Assembly (NCBI GenBank): GCA_036723735.1 | Contig: DAIMGT010000029.1 | Location: 1-42,366, forward strand | Direction of reading: 5' to 3' | DNA length: 42,366 nucleotides | Source: UBA4656 sp002405525 | Lineage (GTDB): Bacteria; Pseudomonadota; Gammaproteobacteria; Xanthomonadales; Ahniellaceae | Part shown: positions 1-7,836 of the stretch, in pieces | Position numbering within the stretch: position 1 is the first letter of the stretch | Layout of the letters: each line of letters opens with the position of its first letter | Translations under genes and position numbers: made by a program | The notes under the pieces: model-generated | What the model was told of the DNA's origin: nothing | Seen by the model: only the letters and a program-made list of their open reading frames with translations | Database searches by the model: none

Positions 1-10
1 CGCTCGGCGG

Positions 11-38
11 GCCGCGATGCGCTTCAACGCATCGCGGC
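11..38. repeat. Strong palindromic hairpin (REP-like), downstream of djlA-like gene
   Basis: Two perfect 11-base arms, GCCGCGATGCG and its complement, enclose a 6-base loop (CTTCAA). It lies about 90 bases past the stop of the minus-strand DjlA-like gene. It could act as a transcription terminator, but neither side carries a T-run. The same CCGCGATGCG arm recurs inverted at 36743-36774, so a REP-type dispersed palindrome is the better reading. Confidence 0.55.
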
Positions 39-125
39 AAACCCCGCCTCGCCCAACCGCGCAAAGTCGGCGTGCAGGATGGAGGGGGCGATCACGGGGC
101 GCTGGCGCATGGACCTCACTCCGGA

Positions 126-878
126 TTACTTCAATCCGCGGCGAGCGCGGACCTGTTCCCAGGCGGCGTTGATGCGGGCGGCCTCGGCCTCGGCGGCCGC
201 GCGGGTGGCGGCGTCGGCATCGCCGAGCCGATCGGGATGGTGCTGCGCGATCAAGCGCCGGTAGGCGGCGCGCACGGCCTCGTCGTCGGCATCGCGGGCC
301 ACGCCGAGCATGGCATAGGGATCCTCGACCGCATGGCCCTGCGCACCGCCGCCGCGACGGCGGGCCAGGATCTGCTCCAGCACGGCGGCGTCGAAATCCA
401 GCGCCTGCGCGGTCAGTTCGATCAACCGGCGCGCACGGGCATCGAGCGCGCCGTCGGCGCAGCCGATGCCGGCCAGCACGTCCAGCAGCACGGCCTTGAA
501 GTCGCCGGAGAAGCCGGCGAAGGCGCGCAGCGCGCGCGCGCAAGCTTCGGGGTCGATGCGGCCCTCGCGGCCGCGCGAGAAGGCGTTGACCGCCTCGCGG
601 CGACGGCGGCCTGACAGGCCGAGGCGGTCGAGCAGGCGTTCGCCCTCTGCGACCTCGGCCTCCGACACGCGCCCATCGACCTTGGCCACGAACCCGGCCA
701 GTTCGAACAGCGGCACCACGAAGGCTCCTTCGCGGCGGCCGGGCACCGGCTTGAGGGGGTCGAGAAGCCCGCTGTCCCAAGCATGGCCGAGGGCGACGCC
801 GACCGCGATGCCGATCGGATGACGGGTCAAGGCCAAACCCAGCAGGCCACCGACAAGCTTGCCCAGCCAGCGCTTCAC
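126..878 (-). CDS. djlA: DjlA-like co-chaperone: TerB-like domain plus C-terminal J-domain
   Basis: A 250-residue protein with the DjlA layout. An N-terminal hydrophobic/glycine-rich segment (about residues 5-30) could anchor it in the membrane. A TerB-like helical domain follows (about 50-175, with acidic 'KVDGRVSEAE'). A C-terminal J-domain (about 185-250) carries the HPD tripeptide needed to stimulate DnaK ATPase. The frame is open upstream to 1094, but the arginine-rich translation there is the shadow of the cytochrome gene. I chose the GTG at 878 because it overlaps the TGA of the upstream cytochrome gene (GTGA), typical of translational coupling, and gives the expected DjlA N-terminus. 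Family role: inner-membrane DnaK co-chaperone linked to envelope stress. The function is inferred from domain content. Confidence 0.85.
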   Translation of the reverse strand: MKRWLGKLVGGLLGLALTRHPIGIAVGVALGHAWDSGLLDPLKPVPGRREGAFVVPLFELAGFVAKVDGRVSEAEVAEGERLLDRLGLSGRRRREAVNAFSRGREGRIDPEACARALRAFAGFSGDFKAVLLDVLAGIGCADGALDARARRLIELTAQALDFDAAVLEQILARRRGGGAQGHAVEDPYAMLGVARDADDEAVRAAYRRLIAQHHPDRLGDADAATRAAAEAEAARINAAWEQVRARRGLK

Positions 879-1177
879 GGCGGCACGCAGGCCGGCCGGG
901 TGCTGTACCACCGTGCGAACTCGGCCACGTCGCGGTCGCTCAGCGCACCGGCGATGGCGCGCATCGCGCTGTGCCGGCGATCGCCACGGCGATAGGCATC
1001 GAGGGCATCGCGTAGATAGGTCTCGTCCTGGCCGGCGATGCGCGGGATGCCGGGTTCGCCGGCGCGGCCATCGTCGCGGTGGCAGGCCGCGCACAGCCCC
1101 AATTGGGCAGGCGGCGGGGGATCAGCGGCCGCGAGGGCGGCAGGCAGGAAGAGCAGCGGCAGCAACGGGGCGCTCAT
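875..1177 (-). CDS. Small periplasmic class I cytochrome c
   Basis: A 100-residue protein with a hydrophobic N-terminal signal segment (residues 1-17) and one haem-binding CAACH motif near residue 30. A downstream methionine (in 'HSAMRAIAG') is a plausible distal haem ligand. The length and the single haem fit a monohaem cytochrome c553/c555-like electron carrier exported by Sec and matured in the periplasm. The start ATG has no strong Shine-Dalgarno. The gene overlaps the djlA-like gene by four bases and is divergent from purC. Its redox partner cannot be told from the context. Confidence 0.82.
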   Translation of the reverse strand: MSAPLLPLLFLPAALAAADPPPPAQLGLCAACHRDDGRAGEPGIPRIAGQDETYLRDALDAYRRGDRRHSAMRAIAGALSDRDVAEFARWYSTRPACVPP

Positions 1178-1224
1178 GACCGCGCGGAGTCTATCAGCGC
1201 GTCGGTGGCGGTCCCGTCGACCGC

Positions 1225-1230
1225 TACAAT
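1225..1230 (+). promoter_or_regulatory. Candidate -10 box for purC
   Basis: TACAAT lies 25 bases before the preferred purC start. No good -35 hexamer is visible at 17 bases' spacing. The same TACAAT occurs at 29879 before the second EamA gene. Confidence 0.35.
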
Positions 1231-1254
1231 CGGTACGCCCCCTTGGAGCCTGCC

Positions 1255-2151
1255 GTGCCGACCACCCTGCTCGATTCCAACCTGCCGGGCCTGGAACGCA
1301 TCCATCGCGGCAAGGTGCGCGACGTGTACGCGCTGCCGGGCGAGCGCCTGCTGATCGTGGCCACCGACCGCCTGTCGGCCTTCGACGTGGTGCTGCCGGA
1401 CCCGATCCCGGGCAAGGGCGAGATGCTGACCCAGATCTCGAACTTCTGGTTCGACAAGACCGCGCACCTGCTGCCCAACCACCTCACCGGCACCGAGGTC
1501 GCGAGCGTGCTGCCGGCCGGCGTCGACCTGCGCGCGTACGCGCGGCGCAGCGTGGTCGCGCGGCGCCTGAAGGCGCTGCCGGTGGAGGCGATCGCACGCG
1601 GTTACCTCATCGGGTCCGGCTGGAAGGACTACCAGGCCACGGGCGCGGTGAGCGGGATCCGGCTGCCGCCCGGCCTGCGCCAGGCGGAGCGCCTGCCCGA
1701 GCCGGTGTTCACGCCGTCGACCAAGGCGGCGGTCGGCGCGCACGACGAGAACATCGACTTCGACCGCGTGGTGGCGCTGATCGGCGCCGACCTCGCCGAG
1801 CAGGTGCGCGCGGCCACGCTCGCCGTGTACCGCTTCGCCGCAGCTTACGCCGCCGAGCGCGGGATCCTGATCGCCGACACCAAGCTGGAGTTCGGCCTCG
1901 ACGCGGACGGCACGCTGCGGGTGATGGACGAGATGCTGACCCCGGACTCGTCGCGCTTCTGGCCGGCCGACGCGTACCGCGTCGGTAGCAGTCCGCCGAG
2001 CTACGACAAGCAGTTCGTGCGCGACTGGCTGGAGACCCAGCCCTGGAACAAGACCGCGCCGGGCCCGCGCCTGCCGAGCGAGGTGATCGAGGGCACGGCC
2101 GCGAAGTACGCCGAGGCGCTGCGCCGGCTCGCCGGCATCATCATCGACTGA
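1255..2151 (+). CDS. purC: Phosphoribosylaminoimidazole-succinocarboxamide synthase (SAICAR synthetase)
   Basis: A 298-residue protein matching the longer bacterial/yeast-type PurC. It joins CAIR and aspartate with ATP to form SAICAR in purine synthesis, in the cytoplasm. Visible signatures are 'HRGKVRDVY' near the N-terminus (ATP-binding loop), 'ATDRLSAFDVVLPDPIPGKG', 'RGYLIGSGWKDYQATG' and 'DTKLEFGLD', and a C-terminal 'PWNKTAPGPRLPSEVIE'. The frame also offers a TTG at 1243. I prefer GTG at 1255 because it starts the protein at 'PTTLL', as I recall for Xanthomonas homologues. The catalytic motifs look intact. The next gene begins 14 bases after the stop, so the two may share a transcript. 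Confidence 0.96.
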   Translation: MPTTLLDSNLPGLERIHRGKVRDVYALPGERLLIVATDRLSAFDVVLPDPIPGKGEMLTQISNFWFDKTAHLLPNHLTGTEVASVLPAGVDLRAYARRSVVARRLKALPVEAIARGYLIGSGWKDYQATGAVSGIRLPPGLRQAERLPEPVFTPSTKAAVGAHDENIDFDRVVALIGADLAEQVRAATLAVYRFAAAYAAERGILIADTKLEFGLDADGTLRVMDEMLTPDSSRFWPADAYRVGSSPPSYDKQFVRDWLETQPWNKTAPGPRLPSEVIEGTAAKYAEALRRLAGIIID

Positions 2152-2165
2152 GCAAGGGGACCCGC

Positions 2166-2672
2166 ATGGCGACCACCGATCCGCTGCACGATGCACCCGT
2201 CGACACCCGTCGCGCGGTCGACCGCTGGCTCGGCAACTACAGCGAGGACCACCGGCACCCGACCAACATCCTGCTGCACCATGTGTGCGTGCCGCTGATC
2301 GTGTGGACGGTGGTGGCGTTCTTCTGGGTGATCCCGGTGCCACCGGGGATCGGCGAGCCGGGACTGTGGGCGGCGCTGGCGATGGTCGGCGCGCTCGGCT
2401 GGTACCTGCGGCTGTCGCGCCCGCTGGGGCTGGCGATGGTCGCGGTGTTCGTCGTGCTGGGCGCGATCACGCACGTGCTTTACGGATGGCTCGGCGCGAC
2501 GCAGTTGCTGTCGCTGGCGATCCTGGTCTTCGTGCTGGCCTGGATCGGCCAGTTCATCGGCCATCGCATCGAAGGCAAGCGGCCGTCGTTCTTCACCGAC
2601 CTCGTGTACCTGCTGGTTGGCCCGCTGTGGATCACGGCCAAGGCGCTGCGCCGCCTCGGCATCGCGTACTGA
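2166..2672 (+). CDS. Mpo1-like (DUF962/YGL010w family) integral membrane protein
   Basis: A 168-residue membrane protein. Its conserved N-terminal region has 'HRHPTNILLHHVCVPL', and four or so transmembrane segments follow. The C-terminal signature is 'WIGQFIGHRIEGKRPSFFTD', typical of DUF962. The yeast member Mpo1 is an iron-dependent dioxygenase of 2-hydroxy fatty acids, and the histidines (HRH, HH, GHR) fit metal binding. Bacterial members are poorly characterised, so lipid alpha-oxidation is only an inference here. ATG start 14 bases after purC with upstream AAGGGG as ribosome binding site. Confidence 0.88.
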   Translation: MATTDPLHDAPVDTRRAVDRWLGNYSEDHRHPTNILLHHVCVPLIVWTVVAFFWVIPVPPGIGEPGLWAALAMVGALGWYLRLSRPLGLAMVAVFVVLGAITHVLYGWLGATQLLSLAILVFVLAWIGQFIGHRIEGKRPSFFTDLVYLLVGPLWITAKALRRLGIAY

Positions 2673-2731
2673 GCATCGCAGTGCAGTCGCACCGCGCGCC
2701 GCGGCGGCGTGGACGCGGCGCAGGCTGAGCC

Positions 2732-3595
2732 GTGCCGCTGGCGCATTTCGGGCTGGTGCTGTTGATCTGCCTCGCCTGGGGCGGCAACTTCCTGGCCGCC
2801 GCGGCGGCGCTGCAGCAACTGCCGCCGTTCCTGTTCACCGCGTTGCGGCTGGGCGTGGTGCTGGCGTGCCTGTTCACCTTCCTGCGTCCGCTGCCGCGCG
2901 ACCAGTGGCACCGGCTGGCCTGGGTGGCGCTGCTCAACGGCGCGCTGCACTTCGGACTCAACTTCTGGGCCCTGCGGGTCGCGGGTGACATCAGTTCCAC
3001 CGCGGTGGCGCTGCAGAGCTACATCCCGATGAGCGCCCTGCTCGCCGTGTGGCTGCTCGGCGAGCGCATTCCCCGGCGGGTGGTGGCGGGCATCGTGGCG
3101 GCGTTCGGTGGCGTGCTGGTGCTGGGCTTCGACCCGCTGGTGCTGGATGCACCGGCCGCCCTGCTGCTGACCCTGGTGTCCGCCTTCACCTTGGCGCTCG
3201 GCACCACCCTGATGCGCGGCATGCGCGGCGTCGGCACCTTCGAACTGCAAGCCTGGAGCGCGGTGATCGGCATCCCGTTCCTGCTGGTCGCCTCGCTGCT
3301 GTTCGAGCGCGACCAGGTGTCCGCACTGGCCGCCGCCGACTGGCGGGCCTGGGGCGGCGTGCTGTATTCGGGGCTGGTCGCCTCGCTGGTGGGCCATGGC
3401 CTGCTGTACTGGCTGGTGCAGCGGCACCCGGTATCGACGATCACGCCCTACCTGCTGATGGCGCCGATGTTCGCGATCGGCCTCGGGGTGATGGTCTGGG
3501 GCGACGAGCCCGGGCCGCGGCGGTGGCTGGGCGCGGCGATGGTTCTCGGCGGCGTGCTGCTGATCTCGCTGCGCACGCCGGCGCGCGGGCGATAG
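2732..3595 (+). CDS. EamA/DMT-family membrane transporter
   Basis: A 287-residue protein with about ten hydrophobic segments in two EamA repeats (about 1-135 and 145-285). 'AWGGNFLAAA' near the N-terminus and 'RRWLGAAMVLGGVLLIS' at the C-terminus are typical of the family. It starts with GTG at 2732, directly after a short gap following the Mpo1-like gene. DMT permeases export or import amino acids, purines or other metabolites in the inner membrane. The substrate cannot be read from the sequence, and proximity to purC is weak evidence only. Confidence 0.9.
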   Translation: MPLAHFGLVLLICLAWGGNFLAAAAALQQLPPFLFTALRLGVVLACLFTFLRPLPRDQWHRLAWVALLNGALHFGLNFWALRVAGDISSTAVALQSYIPMSALLAVWLLGERIPRRVVAGIVAAFGGVLVLGFDPLVLDAPAALLLTLVSAFTLALGTTLMRGMRGVGTFELQAWSAVIGIPFLLVASLLFERDQVSALAAADWRAWGGVLYSGLVASLVGHGLLYWLVQRHPVSTITPYLLMAPMFAIGLGVMVWGDEPGPRRWLGAAMVLGGVLLISLRTPARGR

Positions 3596-3616
3596 GGCGT
3601 CTCACGGACGTTCCCC

Positions 3617-3638
3617 GCGCGGCCGGTCGGGGCCGCGC
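3617..3638. terminator. GC-rich hairpin between convergent genes
   Basis: Eight-base perfect arms (GCGCGGCC / GGCCGCGC) with a 6-base loop lie 22 bases after the EamA stop. The convergent RND gene ends at 3872. There is no T-run, so a terminator role is a guess from position. I see nothing else in the 276-base gap 3596-3871. Confidence 0.35.
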
Positions 3639-3871
3639 TGGACTGCACGGATATCCGGGACCGCGCGTCCGCTTGCGCGATGACCTGCGCATGCGCCATC
3701 GGCGGCAGGGGTGCCCGCGGATCGAGACCCGCCGGCGCCGATCGCGGACTGCGCTCGTGCGACCGGGGGGCGGGCGGGTGAGCCTCGGGGTGCGCCAGCA
3801 GCACGCTCCGGCGACGCCCGGCGTGGCGTGCAGCCGGTGACCCACGGCTGCACGCACGGACGACGCTTAAC

Positions 3872-6475
3872 TCAGGCCGCGATCTCCTTCGGCGGCGTCC
3901 AGTCGTCCTTTTCCGTCGGCCGCATGACCCAGCGGCACAGCGCCGGGAGGAACACGATCGCCGCGATCATGTTCACCACGAACATGAAGGTCAGCATGGT
4001 GCCCATGTCGGCCTGGAACTTGAGGTCGGAGAAGATCCACATCGCCACACCCACGGCCAGGGTCAGGGCGGTGTAGAAGATCGCGATGCCGGTGGTCTTG
4101 AGCGCCACGAAGTAGGATTCGGACAGGGTCTTTCCGGCGCGCATCGCCTCGTTCATGCGAGCGAAGATGTAGATCGCATAGTCGACTCCGATGCCCACGC
4201 CCAGCGCCACCACGGTGAGCGTGTTGACCTTCATGCCGATGCCCAGTTCGACCATCAGCGAATGGCCCATCTCGGTCACCAGCACCAGCGGCAGCACGAT
4301 GCACAGCGCGGCCAGCGGGCTGCGGAAGGACAGCAGGCACATGAGGAAGACCGCGGCGTAGAGCAGGTAGAGCATCACCGCCTCGACCTCCCGCACCTTG
4401 TCGTTGATCGCGGCCATCACGCCCACGTTGCCGGTGGCGAGCCGCAGGTTCGCCTTGTCGAGCATCGCGTTCTCACTGCCGTCGGCGGCCGCTTTGTTCG
4501 CGGCATTGGTCATCTCGACGCGGAAGCGCACGTCATAGGCATGGTTGTCCGCGCGGAACCGCTTGACCGCCGCGACCACGCGGTCGATGGTGTCGGCGCG
4601 ATGGTCCTGCATGAAGATCATGATCGGAATCGCGCTGCAGTCGTCGTTGAGCAGCCCCGAATCGGTCTCGAAGCCCTGGGTGGCGACCCGCAACTGGTCG
4701 TTGTCGCGCGGCAGCACGCGCCAGCGGATGTTGCCCTCGTTCCAGCCGGCGTTCACGATCTTGGCCGCCATCGGCAGGCTGATGACCTGCTGCACGCCGT
4801 CGACGTTGGACATGTGCCAGGAGAATCGGTCGATCAGCTCCATGGCGCGGAAGCTCTGCGTGCAGGCCGATGGCGCCGCCTCGGCGATCACGTTGATGAT
4901 GTCCACGCCGAGCGCGAACTTGTCGGTGATGAGGCCGGCGTCCTGGTTGTAGCGCGCCTCGGGGCGCAATTCGGCGACGCCTTCCTGCGCGTCGCCGACC
5001 ATCACCTGATCACCGTGGCGCTCGGCGAAGAACCAGCCTGCGGCGCCGAGCGCGATCACGATCGCGGCCGGCACCGGCCGCGACAGGCGCGACAACGCGG
5101 CCCAGATCTTGTCGAACTGCGTCAACTGGCGCAGCCGGTACTCGCGTTTGCGATCCATGTTGCGCAGCTTGGTGTACGACAGCAGCAGCGGCAGCAGGAT
5201 CAGGTCGGTGAGGATGGTCAGGGCCACGCCGACGGTGGCGGTGATGGCCAGCTCGAAGATGATCCGGATCGGGATGATCAGGATCGTGGCGAAACCGATG
5301 CAGCCGGCGATGAGCGCCACGGCGCCCGGCACCAGCAGCAGGCGGAACGACCGCTTTGCGGCTTCCAGCGAATCCACCCCGTGTCGCGTGCGCAGCTCGG
5401 CCACCGTGCCGTCTTCGAGGCCGCCGAAGAAGATTTCACCGCGGAAGCGATTGATCATCTGCTCGCCGTGGCTGACCGCGATGGCGAAGATCAGGAACGG
5501 CGTGAGCATGTTCATCGGATCGATGCCGAAGCCCATCAGACGCAGAGCGCCGAGCATCCACACCACCGAGATCAGGCCCGCGAACACCGTCAGCGAAGCC
5601 AGCTTGACCGAGGTCGAGTACAGGAACAGCAGCAGCCAGGTGAACGCGATAGTCATGAAGAAGAAGTAGATCACCGAGCGCGCTCCGTCGGCGATGTCGC
5701 CGACCATCTTGGCAAAGCCGATGATGTGCACGCAGGTGCCGATGCCTTCGGCTTTCTGTCCGGCCTCGTAGCGGCGGCAGGCTTCAGGATCGGTTTCGTA
5801 CTTCTTGCGCAGGTCCTCGAGCAGCCCGGCCACCTTCTGATAGTCGAGCTTCTGCTGGCCGGCGCCTCCCTCCGGCACCAGCTCGCCCCAGATCATGGCG
5901 CCGGAGAAGTCCTTCGCCACGTAGCGGCCGACCGCGTTGGCCTTGACCATGTTGGCGCGAATGGTCTCGAACAGTTCCGGCGACGCGGCGAAGCCTTCCG
6001 CGTTGGGCACGAACTCCTGCGGAATGACGTTGCCGCCGGCGAACCCGTCCTCGACCACCTCCACGAAGCGGACGTTGGGGGTGAAGATCGAGCGCACGCG
6101 GGCGTCGTCGACTTCGTCGAGGGCGATGACATCGCTGGTGAGCCGTTCCACGGTGCCGAAGAATCGGGTCGCGCGCTCCAGTTCCGCCGGGGACGCGTCG
6201 CGGGGGAACATGCTGCCGCCGCGATCCATCACTGCCACGAGCACCCGGTTCGCGCCGCCGAATTCGCGCTCCCAGTCGAGGAAGGTGCGCATGTACTCGT
6301 GGTCGAGCGGGATCTGCTTCTTGAACCCGGCGTCAACGCGCAACTGCGCGGCGAAGAACAGCATCACCGCGGTGATCGCGGCGAACACCACGAGGATGGC
6401 GACGCGGTTGCCGAACACGAAGCGTTCAGCGATGCGATGGAAGGCGGTGTCGGTGTTTGCGCTACTGGTGGCCAC
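3872..6475 (-). CDS. RND-superfamily (MMPL/HpnN-like) inner-membrane exporter
   Basis: An 867-residue protein with the RND fold in duplicate: TM1 at about 27-45, a periplasmic loop of about 200 residues, five to six helices, then a second half with the same order. The motif 'GVGIGVDYAIYIFARMNEA' in the second half and 'IFAIAVSHGEQMINRF' in the first are the TM4 proton-relay regions of MMPL-type proteins. Relatives move hydrophobic molecules (hopanoids, mycolates, carotenoids) across or out of the inner membrane. The start is GTG, preceded by GAGG at 8 bases and 19 bases after the YCF48-like stop, so the two are one operon. No membrane-fusion or TolC partner is nearby. The neighbouring lipase, barrel and periplasmic protein suggest a lipid-like cargo. 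Confidence 0.92.
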   Translation of the reverse strand: MATSSANTDTAFHRIAERFVFGNRVAILVVFAAITAVMLFFAAQLRVDAGFKKQIPLDHEYMRTFLDWEREFGGANRVLVAVMDRGGSMFPRDASPAELERATRFFGTVERLTSDVIALDEVDDARVRSIFTPNVRFVEVVEDGFAGGNVIPQEFVPNAEGFAASPELFETIRANMVKANAVGRYVAKDFSGAMIWGELVPEGGAGQQKLDYQKVAGLLEDLRKKYETDPEACRRYEAGQKAEGIGTCVHIIGFAKMVGDIADGARSVIYFFFMTIAFTWLLLFLYSTSVKLASLTVFAGLISVVWMLGALRLMGFGIDPMNMLTPFLIFAIAVSHGEQMINRFRGEIFFGGLEDGTVAELRTRHGVDSLEAAKRSFRLLLVPGAVALIAGCIGFATILIIPIRIIFELAITATVGVALTILTDLILLPLLLSYTKLRNMDRKREYRLRQLTQFDKIWAALSRLSRPVPAAIVIALGAAGWFFAERHGDQVMVGDAQEGVAELRPEARYNQDAGLITDKFALGVDIINVIAEAAPSACTQSFRAMELIDRFSWHMSNVDGVQQVISLPMAAKIVNAGWNEGNIRWRVLPRDNDQLRVATQGFETDSGLLNDDCSAIPIMIFMQDHRADTIDRVVAAVKRFRADNHAYDVRFRVEMTNAANKAAADGSENAMLDKANLRLATGNVGVMAAINDKVREVEAVMLYLLYAAVFLMCLLSFRSPLAALCIVLPLVLVTEMGHSLMVELGIGMKVNTLTVVALGVGIGVDYAIYIFARMNEAMRAGKTLSESYFVALKTTGIAIFYTALTLAVGVAMWIFSDLKFQADMGTMLTFMFVVNMIAAIVFLPALCRWVMRPTEKDDWTPPKEIAA

Positions 6476-6494
6476 GGTCGGTTCCTCGGTGCGC

Positions 6495-7613
6495 TCAGTT
6501 CGGGGTCCAGGGCATCACGCCGTTCTCGCCGACCAGCACGAGCGTGCCGTTGGGCGCCAGCGCAAGCACGCTGGAAAGCACCGCCGCGTCCGGATGGGTG
6601 TGACGCAGCAGGTTGCCGCCCGCGGCCGCGCGGGTCAACACCACGCCGTTGGCGCCGACCAACGCCGCGCCGCCGTCGCCCCAGCCCACGCCGCCCATCA
6701 GTGACAGATCGGTCCCGGTATCGAGCTGGGTCCAGGTCTCGCCGAGATCGAAGGTTTCCAGCACCGTGCCACGCAAGCCGAACGCCAGCAGGTGCCGCCC
6801 CTCGTAGCCGATCACGCCGAACATCGAACCGTCGTAGGGCAGCGACAGCCGCTGCCATGTGGCGCCGCCGTCGGTGGACCTGAAGGCGGAGCCGCGCTCG
6901 GCGACGATGAGCAGCGAGCCATCGCCGGTTCGCGCCATCGCGTTCAGGTGCGGATCGGATTCCTCTTCGATGAGCGTGTCCTCCTCGCTCATGACCCAGC
7001 TCTCATCCTCGCCGGCAACCGCGTCGTCTTCGATCTGCAGCGCTTCCTCGACCGGCGCCGAGACACGCACCGGGTTCCAGGTCGCGCCGCCATCCGCGGT
7101 GCGCAGCAGCAGCGCGTAGGCGCCGAGGGCGAACCCGTTGTCCTGGTCGAGGAAGAAGACGTCGAGCAATGGCGCGCCGTTCTGTGGATCGTCGACGTCG
7201 GGATCGAACGGGGCAGCCCGCTGCCTCACCCAGGTCAGGCCCGCATCGGGCGAATGCAGGATCACGCCGTCGTGGCCGACCGCCCAGGCCTTGTTGCCGA
7301 CCGCGGTGACGCCGGTCAGCGTCGCGCGCGTCGGCACGCCCTCGACCTGTCTCCAATCGCTGCGGGACTCGGAGACCAGGATGTGGCCGCGCTCGCCGAC
7401 CGCGATCGCGCGGTCGGCGGCATCGGCGATGTCGAGCAGCAGCGACCGATCCGCCCGCGGCATCGACTCGGCAACCTGGGTGGCCTGATCGGGACGGTCG
7501 GTGGAGGTTGAGGTCGACTCCTGCTGCCCGATGGCCACGCCGCCGGCGATGGCAATGGCCAGCGCAATTCCGGTGGCAAGGCCGAGCGGCGGTTTGCGGA
7601 AACTCGGATTCAT
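6495..7613 (-). CDS. Exported YCF48-like/BNR-repeat beta-propeller protein
   Basis: A 372-residue protein with a hydrophobic signal or anchor at about residues 10-29. At least four Asp-box-like motifs of the form D-x-G-x-T-W are visible ('PDAGLTW', 'DGGATWNPV', 'DGGATWQRL', 'DLGETW'), spaced as propeller blades. YCF48/HCF136 is a photosystem II assembly factor. In heterotrophic proteobacteria this family instead sits beside RND permeases and DUF1329/DUF1302 genes, as here, probably as a periplasmic accessory. An acidic insertion (about 175-205, rich in E and D) interrupts two blades. GGGGAG 8 bases before the ATG is a clear ribosome binding site. It is co-transcribed with the RND gene. Confidence 0.85.
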   Translation of the reverse strand: MNPSFRKPPLGLATGIALAIAIAGGVAIGQQESTSTSTDRPDQATQVAESMPRADRSLLLDIADAADRAIAVGERGHILVSESRSDWRQVEGVPTRATLTGVTAVGNKAWAVGHDGVILHSPDAGLTWVRQRAAPFDPDVDDPQNGAPLLDVFFLDQDNGFALGAYALLLRTADGGATWNPVRVSAPVEEALQIEDDAVAGEDESWVMSEEDTLIEEESDPHLNAMARTGDGSLLIVAERGSAFRSTDGGATWQRLSLPYDGSMFGVIGYEGRHLLAFGLRGTVLETFDLGETWTQLDTGTDLSLMGGVGWGDGGAALVGANGVVLTRAAAGGNLLRHTHPDAAVLSSVLALAPNGTLVLVGENGVMPWTPN

Positions 7614-7772
7614 TGGTGTCTCCCCACTGACTGCAAGATGCCGGCGGGCCCGGCTGCCCCCCCGGGCACCCCGTCACTCGCCGCGTGATTCGCGGCGCCC
7701 TCCCGGCCCCGGCGCTGGCGCGGGGCGATGTGACGATGCCGGTCCGTGGCCCGGCGGCACCCGAACGCGAAA

Positions 7773-7803
7773 CCGCCCCGCCGGAGTTGCTCCGGCGGGG
7801 CGG
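7773..7803 (-). terminator. Strong hairpin terminator after the DUF1329 gene
   Basis: Arms of 14 perfectly paired bases (left arm CCGCCCCGCCGGAG) enclose a 3-base loop, 34 bases past the DUF1329 stop. Read on the minus strand it is followed by a short TTT. It should stop or attenuate transcription between the lipase-DUF1302-DUF1329 genes and the YCF48-RND genes. The rest of 7614-7836 shows nothing else clear. Confidence 0.7.
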
Positions 7804-7836
7804 GCTTGACTCTAACGCGGGATCACGCGGCGCGGA

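Noticed and set aside
879..1094. 72-residue N-terminal extension of the DjlA-like protein
   Set aside because: It is the out-of-frame reading of the cytochrome gene; the GTG at 878 overlaps the cytochrome stop as expected for coupling.
4262..6883. Long plus-strand frame of 873 codons antisense to the RND gene
   Set aside because: Histidine/arginine/glutamine-rich composition and lack of motifs are typical of the complement of a GC-rich gene; the minus-strand RND product is clear.
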